Shown here piece after piece: positions 19,305-28,034 of a stretch of DNA of 64,000 nucleotides. The number at the start of each line of letters is the position of its first letter. Positions within the stretch are counted from its first letter, which is position 1. Source of the stretch: Lachnospira pectinoschiza (GTDB lineage Bacteria; Bacillota; Clostridia; Lachnospirales; Lachnospiraceae). The notes beneath the pieces were generated by a model, which saw only the letters and a list, made by a program, of their open reading frames with translations, was not told where the DNA came from and did not search any database. Location of the stretch: the NCBI RefSeq assembly GCF_020564355.1, contig NZ_JAJCRR010000006.1, positions 124,001 to 188,000 of the forward strand, in the 5' to 3' direction. The position numbers and the translations under genes were made by a program.

Positions 19305-21404
19305 ATGTCACAAAGACAGGCAACAAAGGAACAACAGCAGATTATAGAAGCAACAGAAGGCAATATCCGCGTGCGTGCGGTACCGGGTTCGGGAAAGACA
19401 TTTGCACTGACGAAACGAATCGTCTATCTGATATTGGAGCTGTATGTCGAGCCGTCGTCCATCGTTGCCATGACATTTACCAATAAGGCGGCGAATGAAA
19501 TGAAGTACCGTCTGAAAAAAATGATAGGGGACTTTGCAACGTGTTATGCGGGAACCTTTCATGGATATTGTAATTTAATTCTAAAAGAAGAAATCTACCG
19601 CCTTTCTTATCCGAAGACTTTTGTGATTCTGGATAAGAAAGCGCAGGTGGATTTGATTCGTGAAGTCGCCGATGAACTGGGATTTTCGTTAAAAGATTTT
19701 ACGGCAAAGGAATATGCGGACAAAATCTGTGAGGAAAAGCAGGACAGAGCCTATATTCCGCTGATGTTAGATACCGGCAGGGAAGCCCTGCAAAAGAAAA
19801 TCAGTCACACACAAGATCCGTTTTATCAGGTGTACTATTCTTATCTGAAAAAACAGCGCGATAATTATGTGCTGGATTTTGAGGATATCATACAGTTTGC
19901 AATCTACATTCTCACGCAGTATAAAGAGGCACTCGAAAAATGGCAGGGACGCTGTCAGTATCTGCTTTGTGACGAATATCAGGACGTAAATAAAAATCAG
20001 GAATATTTACTTTATTTATTAAGCGGAAAATATCATAACCTGACAGTCGTGGGCGATGACGACCAGTGCATTTACGGCTGGCGCGGGTCAGATGTGGAAT
20101 ATATGGTGCATTTTAATGAGCGGTATGAAAATGTTGTGGATTATTCGTTAAGCCGTAACTTCCGCAGTACGCCGGAGATTGTAGCGGCGGCAAATTCTTT
20201 AATTGAGAAGAACCAGAACCGTCTGGAAAAGCAGATGTATACCAAAAATCCACATGGCGCAAAGCCGGTGTATAACTGTCTGCCGTATGAAAAAGACGAA
20301 GCGGTATGGATTGCAGAACAGATAGACGCGGCGGTTTCAACCGGGAAAAAATATGCGGACCATACAGTACTGGTGCGGGCGGCTTCCCAGACAAGGGCGT
20401 TGGAAGAAGCCTTTCTTGCAAAGAAAATCCCGTATAAGATTTTAAACGGTGCAAGATTTTATGATTCGGAGGAAATCCGTACGGTGCTTGCCTATCTGCG
20501 CATGGTTTATGCACCGAATGATTTGGATTTCTTATGGACGATAAAAAGACCGCGCAAGGGTTTCGGCAAGAAATCCATAGAAGATTTGAAAAAATATGCC
20601 GCAGAACACGAAATTGGGCTGTTTCAGGCGCTCGGCGAACAGATTGAACAGGGCATTGTCAAAAAAGAGGTTATTGATACTTATTATAAAAATATATCGG
20701 AATTACACAAAGAATATGATAAGTATTCATGCAAAGAGCTTGTCAACCGGGTACTGGATTTCGGATACCGCGAGGAACTGGAGCAGGACGTGGAACAGCG
20801 AAGGCTGGATAATGTGACGGAACTGATAACAGCCATTGCCGCAATGGAAGCGGAAAATCAGGATAAGCTTTCGCTGGAAGAACTGCTGGCACATTTTGCA
20901 TTGTTTACGGCTCAGGATGATGACGATGAAAAAAATGTTGTGAAAGTCATGACGATTCACACGGCAAAGGGCCTGGAATTTGATATTGTGTTTATCTGTG
21001 GACTGGTAGACGGGCAGTTTCCAAGCAGGCGCCTGCGCAATGAAGATGAGCTGGAAGAAGAACGGCGGCTGTTTTACGTGGCGGTGACACGGGCAAAGAC
21101 ACGGCTGTATCTAAGCAGCTACGCGGCAAAGTCGGAAGGCTTTCCGGTGCGTCCGTCGGCATTTATACAGGATATTGACTACAACCTGCTGGAATGTGTG
21201 GGAAATGTCGTCCAAAACGGTCAGACCACACCGCAGATGCTGCCGAAGAAGACCTTTGATGTGGGCGATAAAGTAGAGCATAAAATTTTCGGTGTCGGAA
21301 CGATTGTAGACATCAATCTGTCCACCCAGTCGTATGAAATTGATTTTGAAAAATTAACCGGAACGAGAAAGATTATGTTTCGTGCAGAGTTAAAAAAAGT
21401 GTAA
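19305..21404 (+). CDS. UvrD/PcrA-like superfamily 1 DNA helicase
   Basis: A 699-residue ATP-dependent 3'-5' helicase. Motif I is AVPGSGKTFALTKRI, Ia is VAMTFTNKAANEMKYRL, motif II is LLCDEYQDVNK, motif III is VVGDDDQCIYGWRGSD, motif IV is SLSRNFRST, motif V is VMTIHTAKGLEFD and motif VI is FYVAVTRAKTRLYL, so all are intact. The tail GDKVEHKIFGVGTIVDI is the PcrA-type Tudor-like domain that contacts RNA polymerase. It is somewhat shorter than PcrA, so a UvrD-family paralogue is possible. It starts at 19305 after AGGAGG, 45 bases behind pyrD, and ends at a terminator. Confidence 0.9.
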   Translation: MSQRQATKEQQQIIEATEGNIRVRAVPGSGKTFALTKRIVYLILELYVEPSSIVAMTFTNKAANEMKYRLKKMIGDFATCYAGTFHGYCNLILKEEIYRLSYPKTFVILDKKAQVDLIREVADELGFSLKDFTAKEYADKICEEKQDRAYIPLMLDTGREALQKKISHTQDPFYQVYYSYLKKQRDNYVLDFEDIIQFAIYILTQYKEALEKWQGRCQYLLCDEYQDVNKNQEYLLYLLSGKYHNLTVVGDDDQCIYGWRGSDVEYMVHFNERYENVVDYSLSRNFRSTPEIVAAANSLIEKNQNRLEKQMYTKNPHGAKPVYNCLPYEKDEAVWIAEQIDAAVSTGKKYADHTVLVRAASQTRALEEAFLAKKIPYKILNGARFYDSEEIRTVLAYLRMVYAPNDLDFLWTIKRPRKGFGKKSIEDLKKYAAEHEIGLFQALGEQIEQGIVKKEVIDTYYKNISELHKEYDKYSCKELVNRVLDFGYREELEQDVEQRRLDNVTELITAIAAMEAENQDKLSLEELLAHFALFTAQDDDDEKNVVKVMTIHTAKGLEFDIVFICGLVDGQFPSRRLRNEDELEEERRLFYVAVTRAKTRLYLSSYAAKSEGFPVRPSAFIQDIDYNLLECVGNVVQNGQTTPQMLPKKTFDVGDKVEHKIFGVGTIVDINLSTQSYEIDFEKLTGTRKIMFRAELKKV

Positions 21405-21432
21405 GCTCCTTATCAGGAGTGGTGATAAAAAG

Positions 21433-21463
21433 TGTAGGCTGTCAGTGCGGCTTACATTTTTTT
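21433..21463 (+). terminator. Terminator after the helicase gene
   Basis: TGTAGGCTG at 21433-21441 pairs, with wobbles, with CGGCTTACA at 21448-21456, followed by seven T residues. Confidence 0.75.
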
Positions 21464-21575
21464 AGCTTACAGATATAGTTTTAAACTATGGACAACCTTA
21501 ATGAATTCATATTATACAGATAGGAAAATGTCCGTTATAATACGACAAAACAAAGGAAGCAGGAGGAAACATAAA

Positions 21576-22694
21576 GTGAGCCAGTTATATACACCTTTCA
21601 GATATGATTTTGTAGGAAGCTTTTTAAGACCGGAGTATTTAAAGAAAGCAAGAGCGGATTACGAAGCAGGAGCAATGAGCGCAGAGGAATTGAAAAAGAC
21701 AGAAGATAAGGCAATTACAGAGTTGGTTGCAAAGCAGAAGGAGGCAGGTTATCACGTTATTACAGACGGAGAATTCCGCCGTGCAACATGGCATCTGGAT
21801 TTTATGTGGGCATTTGACGGAGTCGGACACAGCAAAACCGAAACGGGACTTCCGTTCCACGGTGAAGCTGCAATGATTGATGATACATATGTGACGGGAA
21901 AGATTTCTTATAAGAAAAATCATTCGTTTGTAGAGCATTTTAAATTTGTAAAGACACTGGAAGATGAAAATACGGTTGCAAAGCTGACCATTCCGGCACC
22001 GGCACAGTTTCTGGAACAGATGATTATGCCTTTTGCATGGAGCAATACCAAGAAATTTTACGATACGCAGGAAGAAGTGGCAAAGGATATTGCCGAAGGA
22101 TACCGTGAATTTATCAAAGAGGTTTATGCAGCAGGCTGTAGAAATCTTCAGTTGGACGACTGCTCATGGGGCATGGTGGTAGACCCGGCGGCTTGTAAAT
22201 TATTCGGCGTAACACCAAAGGGACTTGAAAAGATTAAGGAACAGCTTTTAGAGATTAATAACAGCGCGCTTGAAGGAAAGCCGGAAGATTTAATTGTCAA
22301 TACACACGTATGCCGCGGCAATTTCCATTCTACCTATGCAAGCAGCGGTGCTTATGACAGCGTAGCGGCAACATTATTTGCAAAGGAAAATGTCAATGCA
22401 TATTATCTGGAATTTGATGATGAGCGTTCAGGCGGATTTGAACCGTTAAAATATGTAGAGGGCGATAAGAAAGTTGTACTCGGACTGGTTACAACAAAGT
22501 CCCCGAAGCTGGAAGATGCGCAGGCAGTAATTGACAGAATCCACGAGGCAGCAAAATATGTGCCGTTAGACAGACTGTATTTAAGTCCGCAGTGCGGATT
22601 CGCTTCCTGTGAAATCGGTAACAAGCTCACAGAAGAAGAACAGTGGGCAAAGCTGGCACTGGTAAAGGAAATCGCAGAAAAGGTGTGGGGATAA
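21576..22694 (+). CDS. MetE C-terminal-like (cobalamin-independent methionine synthase II) protein
   Basis: A 372-residue single-domain relative of the MetE catalytic half, of the YxjG/YxjH type. Zinc-site-like residues are visible: HVCRGN around 250, E near 272, and C in LSPQCGFAS near 340. FVGSFLRPE and DGEFRRATWHLDF are also typical. These stand-alone proteins are thought to methylate homocysteine from a donor other than polyglutamyl-folate, but the substrate is unknown. I start at GTG 21576, nine bases after AGGAGG; the open frame runs on to 21501 across the promoter region. A likely promoter has TATAAT at 21536-21541. No SAM riboswitch is seen. Confidence 0.85.
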   Translation: MSQLYTPFRYDFVGSFLRPEYLKKARADYEAGAMSAEELKKTEDKAITELVAKQKEAGYHVITDGEFRRATWHLDFMWAFDGVGHSKTETGLPFHGEAAMIDDTYVTGKISYKKNHSFVEHFKFVKTLEDENTVAKLTIPAPAQFLEQMIMPFAWSNTKKFYDTQEEVAKDIAEGYREFIKEVYAAGCRNLQLDDCSWGMVVDPAACKLFGVTPKGLEKIKEQLLEINNSALEGKPEDLIVNTHVCRGNFHSTYASSGAYDSVAATLFAKENVNAYYLEFDDERSGGFEPLKYVEGDKKVVLGLVTTKSPKLEDAQAVIDRIHEAAKYVPLDRLYLSPQCGFASCEIGNKLTEEEQWAKLALVKEIAEKVWG

Positions 22695-22848
22695 ATAACA
22701 GATTCATATTAGAATGTAAAAGAATATGTCAGACAGACATACAGGGTATTTTTATATATGCCCGTGTAATTTACGAGGATGGTCGGGGTTAATGTAAAAC
22801 TATAAAAAGCAGTCCCGGATTGGAAAAATAAGAATATTTATGATAAAA

Positions 22849-22879
22849 TAAACTCTAATGTTACATTAGGGTTTATTTT
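22849..22879 (+). promoter_or_regulatory. MerR-type operator/promoter upstream of the regulator gene
   Basis: TAAACT at 22849-22854, a 19-base spacer and TATTTT at 22874-22879. The spacer holds the dyad CTAATG...CATTAGG. It aligns without gaps to the promoter at 23771-23801, including the shared ACTCT and ATTAG half sites, so autoregulation is likely. The hairpin and T run could also act as a terminator. Confidence 0.62.
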
Positions 22880-22907
22880 TTGGCATTAAAATGTCTGCAA
22901 AATAGGA

Positions 22908-23768
22908 ATGAAAAATTATATGGAGAAAAAAGACAGATATATCAGCATCGGTGAAATGGCAAAAATCAACCGCACAACTGTACCGACACTGCGGCTGTAT
23001 GATTCAATGGGACTGCTGACACCGTATTACACAGACGAGGAAACACATTACCGGTATTATGACATCAAGCAGAATGCCCGGTTTGATATGATTCAGTACA
23101 TGAAAGAACTGGGCATGGAATTAAAAGAAATTAAAGAATTGTTCGATAAACAGGATATTAATCTGATTGAGCAGATTTTACGGCAGAAAAAGGAACAGAC
23201 GGTTGTCCAGATGCAGGAATTAAAATTTAAAATGCAGGCGATTGACAGGACGGTTGCAAGCATTGAACGGTATAAGAAATCGCCGAAAAGCGGCACGATT
23301 ACACTGGAATACATACCGGACAGGACGATTTACTCGATGTGTGTGGATACCAATTTTTACGATTATAACATTGATATGTACGAATTGATTTTAAAGCAGT
23401 TAAAAAATAAGCTGATGGAATTTCATATTCCGCAGGTTTATTACTGCAATGCAGGGACGATTATGCGGCGGGAGCTGTTTGAAAAACTGACCTTTTATTC
23501 GGAAGAAATCTTTATCTTTGTAGATGACGATTTTCCGATGAAAGACTGTGTGCAGACAATCGAGAATGGCATGTATGCATGTATTTATACGGAAGATTTT
23601 GATGAGGAACGCGACTGTGCGAAAAAGCTTTTGGCGTACTGCCGCGAACACGGCTATCAAATCTGCGGTGATTATATTTGCGAAGAAATTATGGAAATGA
23701 ACGTCTTTGACAGCCGCAAGCGCTCGATGTATCTGCGGCTTCAGGTGCCGGTAAAAATGGAAAAATAG
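22908..23768 (+). CDS. MerR-family regulator with GyrI/BmrR-like effector domain
   Basis: A 286-residue transcription factor. Residues about 10-80 are the winged helix: YISIGEMAKINRTTVPTLRLYDSMGLLTP, then HYRYYDIKQNARFDMIQYMKELGMELKEIKELF. A coiled-coil dimer helix follows at about 95-125. Residues 135-286 look like a GyrI/BmrR-type ligand pocket with aromatic and acidic residues (DRTIYSMCVDTNFYDYNIDMYELILKQL). Such proteins activate 19-bp-spacer promoters on binding hydrophobic cations or other small molecules. One matching site overlaps its own promoter and another sits just after the gene, before the oxidoreductase. ATG 22908 has no strong SD; a second in-frame ATG at 22920 is possible. 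Confidence 0.88.
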   Translation: MKNYMEKKDRYISIGEMAKINRTTVPTLRLYDSMGLLTPYYTDEETHYRYYDIKQNARFDMIQYMKELGMELKEIKELFDKQDINLIEQILRQKKEQTVVQMQELKFKMQAIDRTVASIERYKKSPKSGTITLEYIPDRTIYSMCVDTNFYDYNIDMYELILKQLKNKLMEFHIPQVYYCNAGTIMRRELFEKLTFYSEEIFIFVDDDFPMKDCVQTIENGMYACIYTEDFDEERDCAKKLLAYCREHGYQICGDYICEEIMEMNVFDSRKRSMYLRLQVPVKMEK

Positions 23769-23770
23769 GC

Positions 23771-23801
23771 TTGACTCTCATCTAAGATTAGACATTATAC
23801 T
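23771..23801 (+). promoter_or_regulatory. MerR-type promoter with 19-base spacer, driving the oxidoreductase gene
   Basis: TTGACT at 23771-23776 and TATACT at 23796-23801 are good SigA boxes separated by 19 bases, too long for unaided transcription. The spacer contains the dyad TCTCATCTAAGATTAGA (14 of 17 positions symmetric). This is the classic layout of MerR-activated promoters. Confidence 0.8.
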
Positions 23802-23954
23802 GAATACAACGGAAAGTTAAATAATTAACAATCAGTTCGCGTAATATATGCTGAATAGTGAAAAGCGAAAGCGTGAATGAGGATTCGTCTGAAACTGTCC
23901 TTGCACCGCAGGACACAGATTTTAAAAGGAAGCGGTGTAGAATTGGAGGATGTT

Positions 23955-24980
23955 ATGGAGAAGATTAAAGTAATTCAGTATGGCTGTGGCAAGATGAGCA
24001 AGTACACAATGCGGTATCTGTATGAAACCGGCTGTCAGATTGTCGGTGCAATCGACTGTAATCCATCTATTGTCGGCATGGATATCGGCGATTATGCGGG
24101 ACTGGGTGTAAAGACCGGCGTATTAATCAGCGACAATGCGGAAGAAGTGCTTGACAACACGGATGCGGATATTGCCGTTGTAACGCTGTTTAGTCTGGTA
24201 AGTGACTGCTTTCCACATTATATGAAATGTCTGACACGTGGAATCAGTGTGATTACAACCTGTGAAGAAGCAACGTACTGCTGGACAACAGACCCGGTTC
24301 GTGCCAATATCTTAGATGTTACCGCCAAGAAAAACGGTTGTACTTTTGTAGGAAGCGGCATGGAAGATATTTTCTGGGTGAATATGGTCGGCATGGTAGC
24401 AGGCGGCTGTCACAAGATTGAAAAAATTGAAGGCGCAGTCAGCTATAACGTAGAAGATTACGGACTGGCACTTGCAAAAGCTCACGGCGTAGGCTTAACA
24501 TCGGAAGAATTTGAAAAACAGATTGCACACCCGGAGGAGATTGAACCTTCTTATGTATGGAATTCCAATGAGGCACTTGCATCAAAAATGGGCTGGACGA
24601 TTAAGAGCCAGACACAGAAATGTGTACCGTATTTCCATGACAGTGATTTGTTCTCATCAACCATGAATGCAACGATACCGAAAGGCAACTGTATCGGTAT
24701 GGCGGCAGTTGTAACTACCGAAACATTCCAGGGACCGGTTATTGAAACACAGTGTATCGGCAAGGTTTATGGTCCGGACGATGGTGATATGTGCGACTGG
24801 AAGATTACAGGTGAACCGGATACGGAATTCCATGTTGTAAAACCGGCAACGGTTGAGCATACCTGTGCAACGATTGTCAACCGGATTCCGGCAGTGCTGC
24901 GCGCTCCGGCAGGGTTAGTTACGATGGATCAGCTGGAGGAAATCGCTTATCCGACATATCCAATGGAATACTATCTGTAG
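23955..24980 (+). CDS. COG3804-type NAD(P)-binding amine/amino-acid dehydrogenase-like protein
   Basis: A 341-residue Rossmann-fold protein related to dihydrodipicolinate reductase and 2,4-diaminopentanoate dehydrogenase. The N-terminus [18 protein letters not shown] holds the dinucleotide glycine motif, followed by [21 protein letters not shown] and the stretch [17 protein letters not shown]. The substrate is unknown; a small amine or imine is plausible from the family. The start is ATG 23955 after GGAGG; the frame is open to 23877 but lacks an SD there. It is the probable target of the MerR-family regulator upstream, through the promoter at 23771-23801, with a leader of about 150 bases. A strong terminator follows. 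Confidence 0.78.
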   Translation: MEKIKVIQYGCGKMSKYTMRYLYETGCQIVGAIDCNPSIVGMDIGDYAGLGVKTGVLISDNAEEVLDNTDADIAVVTLFSLVSDCFPHYMKCLTRGISVITTCEEATYCWTTDPVRANILDVTAKKNGCTFVGSGMEDIFWVNMVGMVAGGCHKIEKIEGAVSYNVEDYGLALAKAHGVGLTSEEFEKQIAHPEEIEPSYVWNSNEALASKMGWTIKSQTQKCVPYFHDSDLFSSTMNATIPKGNCIGMAAVVTTETFQGPVIETQCIGKVYGPDDGDMCDWKITGEPDTEFHVVKPATVEHTCATIVNRIPAVLRAPAGLVTMDQLEEIAYPTYPMEYYL

Positions 24981-25033
24981 TTTAAATATTAAAACTGGAA
25001 TAACAGAATACTGTGCAGACATGGTTTGTAAAA

Positions 25034-25089
25034 AAAATCCCCGCATAAAGAGAGTCGAACAGATTCTCTTTATGCGGGGATTTTTTTTT
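25034..25089. terminator. Strong bidirectional terminator
   Basis: A 20-base perfect stem joins 25034-25053 (ATCCCCGCATAAAGAGA core) to 25065-25084, with an 11-base loop and A and T runs on either side. Confidence 0.95.
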
Positions 25090-25181
25090 GCGGATTTTGG
25101 ACACGATGTAGCAGCTTGACAATTCCAACGATGTGGCATATAGTTTTACGTGACTAACTACGGTCAGAATGGAGAAACAAA

Positions 25182-26240
25182 ATGACAAAAGCAGCGATTA
25201 TATTAAAGAAAACAGCCGTCGCCGCAATGTGCGTGATACTGGCGGCAGGCATGACGGCATGCGGCAAAAAAGCAGACAGCGTGCAGAGCGAAAGTGTTTC
25301 AGAAAATGACAAATATTCATCCGATATTTTTGCAATGGATACCTACATGTCATTGACGGCATACGGAGCAAAGGCAGAGGATGCCGTGACGGCAGCAATT
25401 CATGAGATTCAAAGACTGGATGCGATGTTTTCGGTAGGAAATACGGACAGTGACGTCACAACTGCCAATATGCAGGGAAGCGCTACAGTGTCTGACGAAA
25501 CAGCATATTTAGTGGAGCAGTCCCTTGAAATTTCAAGAAAGACGGACGGTGCATTTGATATTACAATCTATCCGGTCATGGAGCTGTGGGGATTTACCAC
25601 GAAAAATTACAAAGTGCCGCAGGCGGACGAATTACAGGAAACGTTAAAAAGAGTATCCTATGAAAATGCATCGTTAAAGGACCACGAACTGGTCTTAAAA
25701 AATAATGCGCAGATTGATTTTGGCGGTATTGCAAAGGGGTATACGTCCAGCCGTGTCATGCAGATTTTTAAGGAATATGGCATTGAACACGGCATGGTCA
25801 ATCTCGGCGGCAATGTGCAGACACTCGGCACGAAAACGGACGGTACGGCATGGCGCGTAGCCATTCAGAGTCCGCAGGGAGGCAATCAGTATCTTGGCAT
25901 TCTGGAAACCAGCGATCAAGCAGTCATTACATCCGGCGGATATGAGCGTTATTTTGAAGAAAACGGAGTGACTTACCACCACATTATCGACCCAAAGACC
26001 GGGTATCCGTCAGACAGCGATTTGACGTCTGTTACGATTGTGTGCGCAGACGGAACAAAGGCAGATGCGCTGTCTACCTCATTTTTTGTAATGGGACTTC
26101 AAAAGGCAGAAAGCTTTTATGAAAATACGGATTTGGATTTTGATGTTATTTTACTTACAAAAGACAATCAGATTTATATTTCTGAGGGAATTGCACAGAA
26201 TTTTACCTCGGATTACACCGTAAATGTCTTGAAAAAGTAG
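25182..26240 (+). CDS. apbE: FAD:protein FMN transferase (ApbE-type lipoprotein)
   Basis: A 352-residue exported flavin transferase that splits FAD and attaches FMN to a Thr in target proteins outside the membrane. A lipoprotein signal peptide ends at AAGMTAC, giving a lipidated C27. The ApbE core shows FAMDTYMSLTAYG, the metal-site segment IDFGGIAKGYTSSRV, NLGGNVQTLG, HIIDPKTGYPSDS, and DALSTSFFVMG near the end. It lies 135 bases upstream of a membrane protein with an FMN-binding domain, its probable substrate. Translation uses GAATGGAG after a TGAC...GTCA stem. Confidence 0.94.
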   Translation: MTKAAIILKKTAVAAMCVILAAGMTACGKKADSVQSESVSENDKYSSDIFAMDTYMSLTAYGAKAEDAVTAAIHEIQRLDAMFSVGNTDSDVTTANMQGSATVSDETAYLVEQSLEISRKTDGAFDITIYPVMELWGFTTKNYKVPQADELQETLKRVSYENASLKDHELVLKNNAQIDFGGIAKGYTSSRVMQIFKEYGIEHGMVNLGGNVQTLGTKTDGTAWRVAIQSPQGGNQYLGILETSDQAVITSGGYERYFEENGVTYHHIIDPKTGYPSDSDLTSVTIVCADGTKADALSTSFFVMGLQKAESFYENTDLDFDVILLTKDNQIYISEGIAQNFTSDYTVNVLKK

Positions 26241-26266
26241 TTGATAATTATTGTCAGTAACAGACC

Positions 26267-26295
26267 TTGACAGAAAAGGATTCTATATTTATGAT
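26267..26295 (+). promoter_or_regulatory. SigA-type promoter upstream of the FMN-binding membrane protein
   Basis: TTGACA at 26267-26272, a 17-base spacer and TATGAT at 26290-26295, in the 135-base gap after apbE. The membrane protein can thus be expressed separately from apbE. Confidence 0.7.
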
Positions 26296-26375
26296 AGAGC
26301 AGAGTTAGAAAAAGCTAACAGTAGTACATCTTTCTAACTTGGATAATAAAAAACGAACTTGATAAAGGAGAAATT

Positions 26376-27872
26376 ATGTTACTGATTATTGCGCTTGTGA
26401 TAGCTTCCTTATTTGTATACTTTTTAAAAGACAAGCTAAAGCAGTATCCCAATATTTTTTACATCGGTGCGGCAGTTGTAACGATTGTTATTTTCAGCCT
26501 GCGCACGGTGGCAATGCCGCAGTTTGTACGGCAGAATATTGTGGGCATTTTTGCAAAGGGAACGATAGGAACGGCATTTTTTATCATTGTCATGATAACA
26601 GGTGCATTGCCGAGAGGTTCAAAGCTTATCGGACCGCTCATGCGGATTCGCGGGGAATTGTCCATTATGGCGGCAATTCTGGTGCTTTCGCACAACCTGA
26701 CCTACGGCATGACGTATTTTAAGATGTTATTTTCGGCACCGGCGGCATTACCGGCAGTCCAGCGGTGTGCAGCGGTGATCAGTCTGATACTGATTGTATT
26801 GATGATTGGATTAACGGTGATTTCATTTCCGGCAGTCCGCAAAAAGATGAATCCGAAAAAGTGGAAGCAGATTCAGCGGAGCGCCTATGTATTTTATGGA
26901 CTTTTATATGTACATATTATGCTGATTAATATTCCGTATGCGCGCATGGGACTACACATGTATGCCGTAAATGTGCTTGTATACAGTATCGTATTTGCAG
27001 GATATGCGGCGATGCGTATCCGTAAATGGGTGCTTACAAAAAATCCGGATGCCGACAGCATTTTTATAAAGAAAGTCAGTGTGGCAGTATCTGTGTGTGC
27101 AGTGCTTGTGTGTACTGCGGCATTTTCAATGTGTTTTATGCGGAACGGAAATAAAGTATCTGCGCAGGAAACGGCGGCAGATAAAACACTGAGTCAGACA
27201 CAGACAGAAAAAGGTGTAAAAAAGAACGGAGAAGCAGGCACAACGGCAACAGTTTCAAATGCGGACGGTGTGACACAGGAACAGCAGACTTCGGGCGAAT
27301 CCGGTGATAGCGCAGGTGATTCACAGGAAGCACAGGAGAACGAGAACGCGCAGGACGGTGAAAATGCGGCAACGGCGGCAGTTGAAAACACAGCCGGAGA
27401 GGAGAATAGACAGGAAAAACAGGACACTGACAGTCAGAACTCCGGCAGTTCCGGCACAGTATCTGAAAGTGGCAGTGATACAAATAGCAGTGCGGGCGGA
27501 AGTTCGGGTTCGGACAGCGACAGTGCGGGTCAGCCGGCGGAAGAAAGAACAGAAGCAGCACCCAAGCCGACAGAAGCACCGAGAACATTTAAGGCAGACG
27601 GCGATTATACAGGAACTGCCGTATGCGATACATACGGATACACGGTTACGGTTGTTGTGACAATTTCAGGTGATGCCGTTACAGGCGTATCCGCATCGGC
27701 AACGGCAGGAGGCGCAGATGAAATGTTTTTCTCACAGGCAAATGCCAAAGTTCCGGGAGCGATTCTTGCAAACGGTGGTGTCAGTGGTGTGGATGGTGTA
27801 TCGGGTGCGACAAAGTCCAGCAATGCCATAAAGGCGGCATATACGAGTGCGTATCAGTCTGCAAAAAATTAA
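26376..27872 (+). CDS. Ferric-reductase-like membrane protein with extracytosolic FMN-binding domain
   Basis: A 498-residue protein in three parts. Residues 1-255 hold about eight membrane helices of the ferric-reductase/YedZ type, with possible haem histidines in VLSHNLTYG and YVHIMLIN. Residues about 260-405 are a low-complexity linker rich in Ser, Glu, Gln, Gly, Ala and Asn. Residues 405-498 are an FMN_bind domain of the RnfG/NqrC type, ending DGVSGATKSS, where T479 in SGAT fits the flavinylation site used by ApbE. I infer transmembrane electron transfer from the quinone or cytosolic side to surface-bound FMN. The final acceptor is unknown. AAGGAG lies seven bases before ATG 26376. Confidence 0.85.
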   Translation: MLLIIALVIASLFVYFLKDKLKQYPNIFYIGAAVVTIVIFSLRTVAMPQFVRQNIVGIFAKGTIGTAFFIIVMITGALPRGSKLIGPLMRIRGELSIMAAILVLSHNLTYGMTYFKMLFSAPAALPAVQRCAAVISLILIVLMIGLTVISFPAVRKKMNPKKWKQIQRSAYVFYGLLYVHIMLINIPYARMGLHMYAVNVLVYSIVFAGYAAMRIRKWVLTKNPDADSIFIKKVSVAVSVCAVLVCTAAFSMCFMRNGNKVSAQETAADKTLSQTQTEKGVKKNGEAGTTATVSNADGVTQEQQTSGESGDSAGDSQEAQENENAQDGENAATAAVENTAGEENRQEKQDTDSQNSGSSGTVSESGSDTNSSAGGSSGSDSDSAGQPAEERTEAAPKPTEAPRTFKADGDYTGTAVCDTYGYTVTVVVTISGDAVTGVSASATAGGADEMFFSQANAKVPGAILANGGVSGVDGVSGATKSSNAIKAAYTSAYQSAKN

Positions 27873-27903
27873 AAATATTTTTAAATAAATATCAGGCACC
27901 AAC

Positions 27904-27943
27904 AAAAGCAGGGAATGTCCAAGTGGACAGACCCTGCTTTTCT
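27904..27943 (+). terminator. Terminator after the FMN-binding membrane protein
   Basis: AAAAGCAGGG at 27904-27913 pairs with CCCTGCTTTT at 27932-27941, with an inner GTCC/GGAC stem. The T run is short. Confidence 0.8.
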
Positions 27944-27966
27944 AAAGCTGTTAGTCTGACAAAGAA

Positions 27967-27995
27967 TTGACGAAAAAGGCGGGAAGTGCCATAAT
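27967..27995 (+). promoter_or_regulatory. SigA-type promoter of plsY
   Basis: TTGACG at 27967-27972, 17 bases, CATAAT at 27990-27995. The same hexamers at the same spacing occur at 29791-29819 before the plsY remnant. Confidence 0.68.
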
Positions 27996-28034
27996 GAAAA
28001 TACAAATATCAGAGCGTAATCAGGAGGGAAAAAG

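Noticed and set aside
21465..21575. SAM (S-box) riboswitch before the MetE-like gene
   Set aside because: No S-box core; the interval only shows a promoter and SD.
22849..22882. Simple terminator of the MetE-like gene
   Set aside because: The dyad plus T run could terminate, but it lies 155 bases after the stop and matches the downstream MerR promoter base for base in spacing, so an operator is the better reading; dual use remains possible.
27136..27588. Minus-strand Pro/Ser/Cys-rich ORFs and an alternative plus-strand frame over the linker
   Set aside because: They arise from the low-complexity Ser/Glu/Gln/Gly coding sequence of the FMN-binding membrane protein.
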